64,000 nt of DNA from positions 186,001-250,000 of the forward strand of contig NZ_CP119559.1 of assembly GCF_029278565.1 (NCBI RefSeq). Direction: 5' to 3'. Origin of the DNA: Haloarcula halophila. GTDB taxonomy: Archaea; Halobacteriota; Halobacteria; Halobacteriales; Haloarculaceae. The notes beneath the pieces were generated by a model. That model did no database searches. It saw only the letters and a list, made by a program, of their open reading frames with translations, and was not told the origin of the DNA. This document shows positions 7,814 to 16,251 of this stretch, piece after piece; positions within the stretch are counted from its first letter, which is position 1, and the number at the start of each line of letters is the position of its first letter. A program made the translations under genes and the position numbers.

Positions 7814-9385
7814 TCAGAGGTCGCCCCGGTCGGCCATCGTCCGTACCTCCTCGGCCCGCTCACGGATCGCGTCCCACTCCTCGTCGCCCTTGTCGTCGAC
7901 GTGGCTGTACATCAGTCCCATCCGGTGGTTCGACCGCAGTTCGTCCTCGTTACGTTTCAGGAAGTCCCAGTACAGCGTGTTGAACGGGCAGGCCCCCTCG
8001 CCGGTCGTCTTCGTCTTGTAGTACGGACAGCCCGAACAGTAGTCGCTCATCTTGTCGACGTAGTTCGCCGAGGACGCGTACGGTTTCGTGGCGAAGACGC
8101 CGGCACCGTACAGCCCCATCTCGACGACGTTGGGGGTGGTCACCCAGTGGAAGGCGTCGACGTAGCCCGCGTGGAACCAGCGGTTGAGCTGTGCGGGCTC
8201 GACGCCGTACAGCAGGCCGAAGTTCGAGAGGACCATCAGCCGCTCGATGTGGTGGGAGTAGCCCCGCTCGCGGACGCCGTCGACGACATCCGAGAGACAG
8301 GCCATCTCGGTCTCGCCGGTCCAGTAGAACTCGGGCAGGTCGGCCTCCGCGCCGAGTTGGTTCGCCGTGGCCAGTTCGGGCATCTCCCGGCGGTAGACGT
8401 GCCGGAGGAACTCCCGCCACCCGAGTATCTGCCGGACGAACCCCTCGACGCTGTTCAGCGGCGCGTCGCCGTCCTCGTAGGCAGCGATGGCCCGCTCGAT
8501 CACCTCCTCGGGCAGCAGGAGGCCCAGGTTCAGCGAGGTCGACAGCAGGCTGTGGCTCATCGCCCACTCCCCGTCCCGCATCGCGTCCTGGTACGGACCG
8601 AACTCCGCGAGGCGGTGCTCGACGAAGTGATCCAGCGCACGGACGGCCTGCCGGCGGGTCACGGGCCAGCGGAACGGCTCGGGATCGGCCCAGGACCCGC
8701 CGTAGGGTTGGTCCTCGTACCCACCGTCGAAGGTCGTCTCGACCCACTCGGCGACCGCCGTGGTCGTCTCGTCGGGGTCGAACGTCGGTGGGTCGGCTGG
8801 CTCCCAGTCTTCGGGCGGCGTCTCGCGGTTCTGGTCGTCGTAGTTCCACTCCCCGCCGACCGGCTCGCCGTCGGCCATCAGATACCCGGTCTCGCGCCGC
8901 ATGAACCGGTAGAACCCCTCGTGGCGGTACTGCCCGCCGTCAGTCCACGCGTCGAACTGCTCGCGTGAACAGCAGAAGCGTTCGTCGGGGACGAACTCGA
9001 CATCGCCGCCGGCGTCGGCCACGATGTCCTCGATGCGTTCGCGGCTGCCGTGGGCCTGTGGCTCGGTGGTGACGAGCGTCTCCTCGGGATGGGCCGCGAA
9101 GTGGGCCTCGAGTCCGTCGGCGAAGGTATCGACCTGCCGGTAGTCGACGGCTCGGCCGTCCTCGCGGAGAGCGTCCCGGAAGTGGCGCATCGCACTGAAC
9201 ACGAGCGTCAGTTTGTGGGGGTGATACGGGAGCCTCCGGCCGAACGACTCGGCTTCGACGAGCAAGACATCGTCGTTCGGACGACGGGCGAGCGGGCCCC
9301 GGTTGCGGACGAGGTGGTCGCCACGTACCCAGACGGTCACGGCAGATCCCTCTGTCTCATCGATTGGGTACAGGGGCTGGGCCAC
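7814..9385 (-). CDS. Cryptochrome/photolyase-related protein of the iron-sulfur (FeS-BCP) class
   Basis: A 523-aa member of the prokaryotic FeS photolyase/cryptochrome group. The N-terminal Rossmann domain has VTVWVRGDHL and the PYHPHKLTLVFSAMRHF segment. The C-terminal FAD-binding domain carries the Cys cluster CSGCPY ... CPFN, which with an upstream Cys binds a [4Fe-4S] cluster. Characterised relatives repair (6-4) photoproducts with light or act as cryptochromes. Useful in a sunlit brine, but repair versus signalling cannot be told here. The 9385 start is a GTG; a second GTG at Val16, just before the domain, is an alternative. Confidence 0.9.
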   Translation of the reverse strand: MAQPLYPIDETEGSAVTVWVRGDHLVRNRGPLARRPNDDVLLVEAESFGRRLPYHPHKLTLVFSAMRHFRDALREDGRAVDYRQVDTFADGLEAHFAAHPEETLVTTEPQAHGSRERIEDIVADAGGDVEFVPDERFCCSREQFDAWTDGGQYRHEGFYRFMRRETGYLMADGEPVGGEWNYDDQNRETPPEDWEPADPPTFDPDETTTAVAEWVETTFDGGYEDQPYGGSWADPEPFRWPVTRRQAVRALDHFVEHRLAEFGPYQDAMRDGEWAMSHSLLSTSLNLGLLLPEEVIERAIAAYEDGDAPLNSVEGFVRQILGWREFLRHVYRREMPELATANQLGAEADLPEFYWTGETEMACLSDVVDGVRERGYSHHIERLMVLSNFGLLYGVEPAQLNRWFHAGYVDAFHWVTTPNVVEMGLYGAGVFATKPYASSANYVDKMSDYCSGCPYYKTKTTGEGACPFNTLYWDFLKRNEDELRSNHRMGLMYSHVDDKGDEEWDAIRERAEEVRTMADRGDL

Positions 9386-9507
9386 AAAGAAGCCCCGTCC
9401 GAACTGTGTTGGTACCCGGTCCGCTTTTGACCGTCGAGAGCGTAGAAAGATGGCTTACATGTTCGGCGGTTCGTTTATACAAATACACGAAAATCCCCGG
9501 ATATAGT

Positions 9508-9519
9508 GGGTTATAACCC
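9508..9519. promoter_or_regulatory. 12-bp perfect palindrome upstream of halocyanin
   Basis: GGGTTATAACCC lies in an AT-rich stretch (about 9470-9545) between the divergent photolyase-like and halocyanin genes, about 70 nt before the halocyanin ATG. It could be an operator or contain a TATA element. Function is inferred only from symmetry and position. Confidence 0.4.
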
Positions 9520-9588
9520 TCATTATCGTTCGGACGCTACTATCACAATCGACTCACTTTTCAGTACACGGTCCCAACCTCGGGACGT

Positions 9589-10188
9589 ATGTCAGACGAC
9601 CTGAATCGGCGGACGTTCATCCGTAGTACCGCAGTCGTATCCGGGGTCGGCCTGTTAGCTGGGTGTGGTGGGTCCGGCGGGGACGGCGGCTCTGGCGACG
9701 GTGGCTCCGGCGACGGCGGATCGGACGGAGGTTCCAGCGACGGCGGATCAAGCGACGGCGAGTCGAGTGATGGCGAATCAGGCGATGGCGACGCAGACGG
9801 GAGTGCCGAGGACGGCGGATCGAGCGGCAGTGAAGTCCCCGCCGAGGTCAGCGACTACCTCTCGAACGTCGGAAACTTCGACGGCTCGGTCGTCGACGAG
9901 ACCGGGAGCAGTTCCGTCGAGGTGATGGTCGGGGCCGAAGGCAACGGCGGGAACTTCGCGTTCGCTCCCGCAGCCGTCCGGATCAGTACCGGGACCACGG
10001 TCACCTGGACCTGGACCGGCGAAGGCGCGGGTCACAACGTCGTCGACGAGGGTGGCGAGTTCGAGAGCGAGACCGTCACCGAGGAGGGCCACGAGTTCAC
10101 GCACACGTTCGAGTCCAGCGGGGTCTACCAGTACTTCTGTCTGCCCCACAAGGGCCTCGGGATGAAAGGTGCCATCGTCGTCGAGTAA
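9589..10188 (+). CDS. Halocyanin (plastocyanin-like type 1 copper lipoprotein)
   Basis: A 199-aa exported copper protein. The N-terminus has a Tat motif (NRRTFIRS) and a lipobox LLAGC with Cys26, so it is probably exported folded and lipid-anchored outside. A Gly/Ser/Asp-rich linker of about 55 residues follows. The C-terminal cupredoxin domain supplies the four type 1 copper ligands: His in AGHNVV, Cys and His in YFCLPH, and Met in GLGMKG. Halocyanins carry electrons in haloarchaeal respiratory chains. The gene has its own promoter region and ends against the DUF7521-like gene on the other strand. Confidence 0.95.
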   Translation: MSDDLNRRTFIRSTAVVSGVGLLAGCGGSGGDGGSGDGGSGDGGSDGGSSDGGSSDGESSDGESGDGDADGSAEDGGSSGSEVPAEVSDYLSNVGNFDGSVVDETGSSSVEVMVGAEGNGGNFAFAPAAVRISTGTTVTWTWTGEGAGHNVVDEGGEFESETVTEEGHEFTHTFESSGVYQYFCLPHKGLGMKGAIVVE

Positions 10189-10491
10189 CTACGGTCGGTC
10201 CATCGAGGACCCGCTAGTCGCGTACAGCGAATAGGCGATGACGGCGAAGCCGATCGCCGTGAGTGCGTTTTCGAAGATCAGCGCGGCACCGGTCTCCAGC
10301 CCGAACAACTGATCGGCCACGCCGGCCAAGAGTGATCCGAAGGTAACCGTCGCGAACCCGAGCGCGAGGTAGGTCAACGCGTCCGAGCGTGTCTTTCGTG
10401 CCGCTTTCGCTGCGAAGTACGTGATGAACCCGCCAAGCAGCAGTGTCACTGTCTTGAAACCGAGGACGACGACTGGGATGTTCTCGTTCAT
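10189..10491 (-). CDS. Three-helix membrane protein (DUF7521-like)
   Basis: A 100-aa protein with hydrophobic helices at about 6-26, 40-60 and 70-92 and a basic AKAARKTRSD loop after the first. It resembles the small haloarchaeal DUF7521 membrane proteins that are typically encoded next to a winged-helix regulator. Its ATG overlaps the stop of the upstream HTH gene (ATGA), so the pair is translationally coupled. Function unknown; a membrane partner or sensor for the regulator is a reasonable inference. Confidence 0.7.
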   Translation of the reverse strand: MNENIPVVVLGFKTVTLLLGGFITYFAAKAARKTRSDALTYLALGFATVTFGSLLAGVADQLFGLETGAALIFENALTAIGFAVIAYSLYATSGSSMDRP

Positions 10492-10850
10492 AGTTCCTCA
10501 CTGATCCGCGTCCAGAGGCTCACGAGGCGTTCGTCGGGCGTCTCCTGGTCCCGGAGGAGATCAACGTCGAACTGGTCTTCGGCCGTCACCGTAACGAAGA
10601 CACCTGAACAGTCCCGGACGTACCGCGTCGCGTGGTGGCCGTCGGATCGGACTTCCGTCTCCTCCGCGACGAGGTCGGCCTCACTGAGCCGTTCGAGTTT
10701 TCGGTAGGTGCTGGTCTGGGGCATCCCACACTCCTGTGCGACCTGTTTGGCCGGCCGTGGCTCGTCGAGCGTCGCCAGGATCTCGCGGCAATCCGGGTCG
10801 GCCAGCGCGTCGAACACCGCTTGGGTGTCGATTTCCTCGTCTCGTCTCAC
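10488..10850 (-). CDS. Winged helix-turn-helix transcriptional regulator (ArsR-like)
   Basis: The GTG at 10850 gives a 120-aa protein starting MRRDEEIDTQAVF, the usual start point for this haloarchaeal HTH family; the longer frame adds an Arg/Pro-rich segment unlike a domain. Residues 10-75 form the winged helix (ALADPDCREILATL, AKQVAQECGMPQTSTYRKLERL), followed by a wing and a C-terminal strand-helix region. It overlaps the DUF7521-like membrane gene by 4 nt. The pair lies between two halocyanin genes, so control of copper-protein genes is possible but only suggested by location. Confidence 0.8.
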   Translation of the reverse strand: MRRDEEIDTQAVFDALADPDCREILATLDEPRPAKQVAQECGMPQTSTYRKLERLSEADLVAEETEVRSDGHHATRYVRDCSGVFVTVTAEDQFDVDLLRDQETPDERLVSLWTRISEEL

Positions 10851-11026
10851 GACTGGGGACCTCCGACTGGGGGCAAAGGGGAGTCTGGGACGCCGGCGTA
10901 CCGGTGGACGGACGTGACCGTCGTCGTACCCGTCCAACGGGATGGGTTTCAAGATGGCGGTCACGAGGGGGGTTCGGGTCCGTCCACCCGGTAATAAATG
11001 GCCCGTATTGAAAGGGAGGTCGTTGA

Positions 11027-11043
11027 TTTCCAGAATCTGGAAA
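11027..11043. promoter_or_regulatory. 17-nt inverted repeat upstream of the two-domain halocyanin
   Basis: TTTCCAGA-A-TCTGGAAA is symmetrical around a central base. It lies 12 nt before a TATA-like CTTTTGG (11055-11061) that fits a leaderless start at 11090. A dimeric activator bound just upstream of TBP/TFB is the natural reading; the HTH protein encoded 180 nt away is a candidate. Inference only. Confidence 0.5.
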
Positions 11044-11089
11044 GCGGACCCGCCCTTTTGGGTCCTGTGTTGCCAACTATCGTAGTGCC

Positions 11090-11983
11090 ATGCGCCAGCC
11101 CTCTACCCGACGACGGTTCCTCCAGTGTACTGCCCTGGCCGGTCTCACCGCAGTAGCCGGTTGTACATCGACTGACGAGACGGCACAGGCGGTCCCGGCC
11201 GCCGATGCCGAGACAGCCCCATCGTCGACCACACAGACGACGGGGACGCCCGAACGGACGCCACCGGAGTCGCTCTCGGAGTGGCTCACCGACGCCAACG
11301 GCTACGACGGCGAGCGTCGCCGCTACGGCATCCGCTCCCGGCCGAGGGTCGATGTCGGCCATCCCACCGACGACGGCCTCGCGTTCTCCCCACCGGTGAT
11401 CGAGGTCCCGCCGATGACGACCGTGATCTGGGACTGGACTGGCCACGGCGGCCAGCACAACGTGGTCGCACTGGACGGGACCTTCGACAGCGGCCGCACG
11501 AACGCACAGGACGGGACCTGCTACACGTACCTCTTCGAGGAGACGGGAAGCTACGCGTACGTCTCCGAACCCCACCGGGAGGACGGGATGAAAGGCGCCG
11601 TCCTCGTCAGGGAGCCGCCGTCGACGGGCTACGAAGCGGTCGACGAGTGGCTCGCGACGTCCGGGTCCTTCGACGGAACCGTCACCGACCACGACGGGTC
11701 CGGCCCGGCGACAGTCACCGTCGGCGCCGCGGGCAACGGCGGGAACTTCGCGTTCTCCCCGCCGGTCTTGCGAATCGCTCCCGGGACGACGGTCCGCTGG
11801 GAGTGGACCGGCGACGGGGGCGGCCACAACGTCGTCTTCGAGGACCACGACATCGGGTCCGACGGGATCGACCACGAGCCCTCGGCGACGTTCGAACACA
11901 CCTTCGAGGCCGACGGGATCTACCGCTACTACTGTGCGCCCCACGAGGCAATCGGCCAGCGGGGTGCGATCATCGTCGAGTAG
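11090..11983 (+). CDS. Two-domain halocyanin-like lipoprotein
   Basis: A 297-aa exported protein with Tat motif STRRRFLQ and lipobox AVAGC (Cys25). Two cupredoxin domains follow, at about 60-170 and 185-297. In the first, the copper Cys position reads YVSEPH, Ser instead of Cys, so it should not form a type 1 site; its Met is kept. In the second, His (GGGHNVV) and Cys-His (YYCAPH) are kept but the axial Met position reads GQRG, suggesting Gln as in stellacyanins or no axial ligand. So probably one unusual copper centre and one structural domain. A TATA-like element suggests a leaderless start. Confidence 0.92.
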   Translation: MRQPSTRRRFLQCTALAGLTAVAGCTSTDETAQAVPAADAETAPSSTTQTTGTPERTPPESLSEWLTDANGYDGERRRYGIRSRPRVDVGHPTDDGLAFSPPVIEVPPMTTVIWDWTGHGGQHNVVALDGTFDSGRTNAQDGTCYTYLFEETGSYAYVSEPHREDGMKGAVLVREPPSTGYEAVDEWLATSGSFDGTVTDHDGSGPATVTVGAAGNGGNFAFSPPVLRIAPGTTVRWEWTGDGGGHNVVFEDHDIGSDGIDHEPSATFEHTFEADGIYRYYCAPHEAIGQRGAIIVE

Positions 11984-12150
11984 GCCGACCGTCCCTACGG
12001 CCCTTACTGCCCTCCCTCCCCTCCAGCGCTCACCCCGTTCGGTTCCCGGACGGTCCCGCTGACGTCTATATATTCCACTTTTTCACATACGAGCGGTATA
12101 TCACAACAATATAACGACTCTTTACCCGAGAGGCTGAGGATTGGAAGCGA

Positions 12151-14805
12151 ATGTCGGTAGATTCACCACCGAACCAGTTACGATCGATCACACCGCTGGC
12201 AGTTGCACTGCTCGTCGTCCTGGCGACGGTGCCGGCCGGGGTGACGGCAGTGGCCCAGTCCAGTGCGACCGCGAGTACCGTCACGATCAGCGAAATCCAG
12301 ACCCCTCCCGGGAGCGGTGACGCCTCACCCTACGATGGACAGAACGTCACCACGTCAGGTACCGTCACCGCCGTCACCGAGAGCGGGTTCTTCCTCCAGA
12401 ACGGGACCGGGCCGTACAGCGGCGTCTACGTCTACGGGAACAGTACCGTCTCGGCGGGCGAGACGGTGACTGTCACCGGCCTCGTCAAAGAGTACAACGG
12501 CGTCACCGAGATCGACGTCGGCACCGCCGCCGGGGCGGTCAGCGTCACCGGGACCGCGCCGATCCCCGACGCCACGGCCGTCAGCACCGGCGAAGCGTCG
12601 ACAGAGGCGTACGAAGGCGTCCTGGTCACCGTCTCGAACCTCTCGGTGACCGCCACGCCCGGAGAGTACGGCGAGTGGGCCGTCTCCGACGGCAGTGGCG
12701 AGATCGCCGTCGACGACGTGACACACGCGAACGTCACGGTGCCGAGCGAGACCGGCGGGACCATCGACAGCCTCTCCGGGCCGGTTCACTACACGTTCGG
12801 TGCGTTCAAGATCCAACCGACGGCGATGGCCGGTTACACGGCACCGACAGACAACGGTTCGTCCGTGCCGGTCGACGGGACGACGCTCACCGTCCTCTCG
12901 TACAACGACATCCAGACGGCCGCCTCCGATCCGACGAAGATGGGCCGACTCGTCGGTGCCGTCAACAGCCGTGAAGCGGCCATCGACAACCCGACGGTCG
13001 TCGTCGGCGGCGGCGACCAGGTCAGTCCGAGTTCCCTCTCGCCGGTCAGCAATCACACGGTCCCCGTCGAGACGCTGAACACGCTCGATCCGGCCGCCGA
13101 GGTCGTCGGGAACCACGACCTCGATTACGGCTTCGCCGCGGTCGAGGCGTACAGCGACGACTCGGCGTTCCCGTGGCTCGTCGCGAACGTCCGGCACGAG
13201 GACGGCGGAACTATCCCGGGGACGGAGAGCTATACCGTCGTCCAGCGCGGGAACGTCACCATCGGTATCGTCGGCCTAGTCGACGACGCGATCAAGTCCA
13301 AGACAGCGGTCGACTTCGAGGACGAGGGGTACGAAGTGACGGATTACGTCTCGACCGGGAGCCGCGTCGCGACGACGCTCAAAGAGGAGGAGAACGTCGA
13401 CGTCGTCATCGCGGCGGCACACATCGGCGTGCCCGAGTCCGAGACCCTCGCACGCAACACGGAGCACATCGACGTCATCGTCACCGGTGACGACGAGGTG
13501 ACCTACGGTCCGAAGACCGTCGACGGGACCGTCGTCATGGAAGCCCAGGCGCGCGCTGCCTACCTCGGCGAGGCGAACCTCTCGGTCGGACAGGACGATA
13601 CGTCCCTCGACAGTGGTCGTCTCATCACCCTCGATGGCTCCAACGGCTACCCGATCAACCGGACGGCGAACGACACCGTCGCGGACGCCCGCGGACAGTA
13701 CCTCTCGACGGTCGCCGGCCGAACGACCGTCCCGCTGGACTCGACGTTCAGTTCGAACTACGCACAGGAGACTGCCTGGGGTAACACGGTCACGGACGCG
13801 TTCCGAGCCGAGACCGGTGCCGACGTCGCCGCGACCAACGCGGGCGGTATCCGCGGGGACTTCGTCATCGATCCCGGACCCGTCACGTACAACGATATCT
13901 ACACTTCCCTGCCGTTCGGGAACCACCTCGTCACGAAGGAGATGACCGGCGAGCAACTGCGGGAACTGCTCGCCAGCCAGGTCACGCGCCTCGACGCCCA
14001 GTACGGCGCACAAGCACAACTCCAGGTCAGCGGTGTCACCTACGAGTTCGTCGACCGACCGGGTGCCGAGACCACTGTCGGTGACGTCTACGTCGAGGGC
14101 GAACCGCTCGATCCGACCGCCACCTACGACGTCACGGTCAACTCCTACATGGCCGGCTGGACGTTCGGCCAGCGGTACGGCTGGAACATGAGCGACCTCC
14201 GGACTGTCGATTCGGACTACACCCTCTACGGCACGGCCACCGCCGAGTACATCAACGAGACCTCACCGATCTCGCCCGACGGCGAGGATCGCATCAGACG
14301 AGTCACGCGGACCGTCGCCGATGCGTCGGCGACCGAAGCCGACGCGACGACACAGCTCTCCGTCGATGTGCCCGAGACCGTCCAATCCGTCAACGGCTCG
14401 ACAGTCCACGTCGAGAACACGTCCGACGGCGTCGTCTACGCGTCGGATGCGTCAGTCTCGAACGGCACGCTGACAGCGACGTTCGAGCGCTCGGCCCTCG
14501 ATTCCCTGGCTCAATCGAGCGAGTCGCTCCAGCTCTACGCCGGCTACACTGACAGCGCACTCGATGGAGACCGAAACAGCTTCGACAGCTCCGTGCTCAA
14601 CGCCGACGTCACGGAGGCGATCGGGACGAACACCTCCTCGCTGGCCCGGTTCGACACCGCCCCACGGGACGGCCGGATCGGGGTTTCGGAGGTTCTGACT
14701 GCGATCGCCGCGTACAACGCCGACACGCAGGTCGGTGGCGAACCGGTCACGATCACGGACGTCAGAGCGGTGATCACCGCCTACAACACTGAAGCGGCTG
14801 TCTGA
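12151..14805 (+). CDS. Secreted 5'-nucleotidase/metallophosphatase-like protein with altered metal motifs
   Basis: An 884-aa protein with a Sec signal peptide (about 1-38) and an OB-fold-like domain of the YhcR type (about 45-235). A metallophosphatase domain (about 245-500) and a 5'-nucleotidase C-terminal domain follow (about 510-720: NAGGIRGDF, YNDIYTSLPFGN). The end (about 830-884) resembles a dockerin-like repeat, with DGRIGVSEVLTAIAAYN and TITDVRAVITAYN. D253, D289, N321-H322-D323 and H424 are kept, but the NDxH and GHxH motifs read N-D-I-Q255 and G-D-D-E449. Extracellular nucleotide scavenging is the family role; activity here is uncertain. Confidence 0.8.
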   Translation: MSVDSPPNQLRSITPLAVALLVVLATVPAGVTAVAQSSATASTVTISEIQTPPGSGDASPYDGQNVTTSGTVTAVTESGFFLQNGTGPYSGVYVYGNSTVSAGETVTVTGLVKEYNGVTEIDVGTAAGAVSVTGTAPIPDATAVSTGEASTEAYEGVLVTVSNLSVTATPGEYGEWAVSDGSGEIAVDDVTHANVTVPSETGGTIDSLSGPVHYTFGAFKIQPTAMAGYTAPTDNGSSVPVDGTTLTVLSYNDIQTAASDPTKMGRLVGAVNSREAAIDNPTVVVGGGDQVSPSSLSPVSNHTVPVETLNTLDPAAEVVGNHDLDYGFAAVEAYSDDSAFPWLVANVRHEDGGTIPGTESYTVVQRGNVTIGIVGLVDDAIKSKTAVDFEDEGYEVTDYVSTGSRVATTLKEEENVDVVIAAAHIGVPESETLARNTEHIDVIVTGDDEVTYGPKTVDGTVVMEAQARAAYLGEANLSVGQDDTSLDSGRLITLDGSNGYPINRTANDTVADARGQYLSTVAGRTTVPLDSTFSSNYAQETAWGNTVTDAFRAETGADVAATNAGGIRGDFVIDPGPVTYNDIYTSLPFGNHLVTKEMTGEQLRELLASQVTRLDAQYGAQAQLQVSGVTYEFVDRPGAETTVGDVYVEGEPLDPTATYDVTVNSYMAGWTFGQRYGWNMSDLRTVDSDYTLYGTATAEYINETSPISPDGEDRIRRVTRTVADASATEADATTQLSVDVPETVQSVNGSTVHVENTSDGVVYASDASVSNGTLTATFERSALDSLAQSSESLQLYAGYTDSALDGDRNSFDSSVLNADVTEAIGTNTSSLARFDTAPRDGRIGVSEVLTAIAAYNADTQVGGEPVTITDVRAVITAYNTEAAV

Positions 14806-15099
14806 CCCCTCGGCTGCCACGCACTCGGTTCGATCCGTTTCTCCGCCCGGGGTTTTCACGCGTGCTTCCCATGCCCCTCCTCCATATCGTCTGAGCAGCC
14901 ACGGTCCCGTCTGCCGGGTGACCCACCGTGACGATTCTGGCCCCGGTCTGCCTCGCGTTCTCACCCTCGGGGGTCGCGCTGTCACTGCCGAGTCTGTCAC
15001 GCTCGGACGTGCTCGCTTCGCTGCGCGCGACCTCCCTGATTAGAATTCCGCCATGCCGGTTCGTTCGACGACTCGCTTCGCTTGTCGTCTCACTGCACG
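14806..15099. other. Intergenic stretch with no recognised feature
   Basis: About 290 nt between the nucleotidase-like gene and tRNA-Arg. Short open frames exist on both strands, but none has a hydrophobic, acidic or motif pattern like a haloarchaeal protein. I see no clear terminator or repeat. It may hold the 3' end signals of the flanking genes. Confidence 0.5.
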
Positions 15100-15171
15100 G
15101 GCGTGGCGGGATTCGAACCCGCGATCTAGGGGTTAGGAACCCCTCACCCTAGTCCACTAGGCCACACGCCC
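15100..15171 (-). tRNA. tRNA-Arg (anticodon CCT)
   Basis: Read on the minus strand this gives a 72-nt cloverleaf: acceptor GGGCGTG/CACGCCC, anticodon stem AGGGG/CCCCT enclosing TTCCTAA, and T arm GCGGG-TTCGAAT-CCCGC. The anticodon CCT decodes AGG (Arg). No intron is visible and CCA is not encoded. Confidence 0.95.
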
Positions 15172-15242
15172 TGTGGGAGTGTCTCCACTGGCGCGAAAAA
15201 CGCTTTCGCTCGTGGTCCGCAAAAATCGGAGAATATAGCCGA

Positions 15243-15512
15243 TTATTCCTCGGACTCGGTCGCTCGCTCGGTCGACGTGTCCGTCGAGGTGCTCGTCGAC
15301 TCCTCGGGCTGGCCTGGCCCATCACGCATCTCTTCGAGTTCCTGTTCGACTTCTTCACGGCCCTTCTGGAACTCGCCCATGGCCTCACCGGTCGAGCGTG
15401 CGAGTTTCGGAATCTTGTTCGCCCCGAACAGTAGGACAGCGATGAGGAGGATGACCATCATCTCGGTCGTCCCCGGCATCCCTGGGAACAGTGGTACGAA
15501 TGTCCCTGACAT
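15243..15512 (-). CDS. tatA: Sec-independent protein translocase subunit TatA
   Basis: An 89-aa protein starting at the ATG at 15512. One transmembrane helix (about 17-30, TEMMVILLIAVLLFGANKIP) is followed by the short FGANKIPKLARSTGEAMGEF hinge and amphipathic helix, then a disordered Ser/Thr/Glu tail. This is the standard TatA/TatE layout. TatA oligomers form the pore for folded Tat substrates, the main export route in haloarchaea; the halocyanins and beta-propeller lipoproteins in this window are likely clients. The longer frame through this gene is not used, because a TATA box lies about 26-32 nt before this ATG. Confidence 0.93.
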   Translation of the reverse strand: MSGTFVPLFPGMPGTTEMMVILLIAVLLFGANKIPKLARSTGEAMGEFQKGREEVEQELEEMRDGPGQPEESTSTSTDTSTERATESEE

Positions 15513-15537
15513 TGTAACCGAACGTAACGTGGTTGCT

Positions 15538-15544
15538 ATTATAG
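15538..15544 (-). promoter_or_regulatory. TATA box for tatA
   Basis: CTATAAT on the minus strand lies about 26-32 nt before the tatA ATG, the expected spacing for a leaderless or near-leaderless haloarchaeal transcript. It supports the short tatA start. Confidence 0.6.
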
Positions 15545-15740
15545 TCTTTTTGCTCGCTCTGCTTCCGTGAGACGGCAGTTCTCCCGAACGCCGGCCGTTC
15601 CGGACGTTCCGTGCGTCCAAACGGGCGGTTGGCGGATCGTCCGCTATCGGTGGCTGCCCCACCGGGATCGCGGTGACAACACCGGTGACGGACTGATCTC
15701 GGAAGGGATTTGAACGGGCCGCCGGTACGGATAGACGAAT

Positions 15741-16214
15741 ATGGTCGAAGTAGGTGACGACGCACCGCGATTCACGGCACCGCTCGCGAACGGCGACGTC
15801 GACGAGATCTCGTTGGCGGACGAACTCGGCGACGGACCAGTCGTCTTGGCCTTTTTCCCCGGCGCGTTCACGAGCGTCTGCAGCCACGAGATGAGTACGT
15901 TCCAGGACCGCATCGCCGACATCGAGGAGGCCGGCGCGACGCTGTTCGGCGTCAGCATCGACACGCCGTTCGCACAGAACGCCTTCCGTGACGACCTCGA
16001 CCTCTCGTTCTCGCTGATCAGCGACAACGATCGGACGCTGGTCGACGCCTACGACGTCTCGATGGACTTCGCCGAACTCGGCGTCCACAACGTCGCAAAG
16101 CGTGCGGTGTTCGTCCTCGACGACGAGGGCGTCGTCACGTACGCGTGGGTCAGCGACGATCCCGGTGTCGAACCGGACTACGACGAGGTCGTCGAGGCCG
16201 TCCAGTCGGCGTAA
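15741..16214 (+). CDS. Peroxiredoxin (AhpC/TSA-type redoxin)
   Basis: A 157-aa thioredoxin-fold peroxidase. The motif FFPGAFTSVCSHEM carries the peroxidatic Cys (Cys48) in the P-x3-T-x2-C context. Later motifs (LFGVSIDTPFAQNAF, KRAVFVLDDEGVVTYAW) match archaeal peroxiredoxins. It has no clear second conserved Cys, suggesting a 1-Cys enzyme or an external resolving thiol. It reduces hydrogen peroxide or organic peroxides in the cytoplasm. It lies upstream of the HD hydrolase with a 37-nt gap. Confidence 0.93.
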   Translation: MVEVGDDAPRFTAPLANGDVDEISLADELGDGPVVLAFFPGAFTSVCSHEMSTFQDRIADIEEAGATLFGVSIDTPFAQNAFRDDLDLSFSLISDNDRTLVDAYDVSMDFAELGVHNVAKRAVFVLDDEGVVTYAWVSDDPGVEPDYDEVVEAVQSA

Positions 16215-16251
16215 CCGAGGGGATTTTCTCCCTGGCCGCGGTGGTCGGGGT

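Noticed and set aside
9664-9835. Tandem DNA repeat in the halocyanin gene
   Set aside because: The repeated GGC/GAC/TCC units encode a Gly/Ser/Asp linker typical of haloarchaeal lipoproteins; this is low-complexity coding, not a mobile or regulatory repeat.
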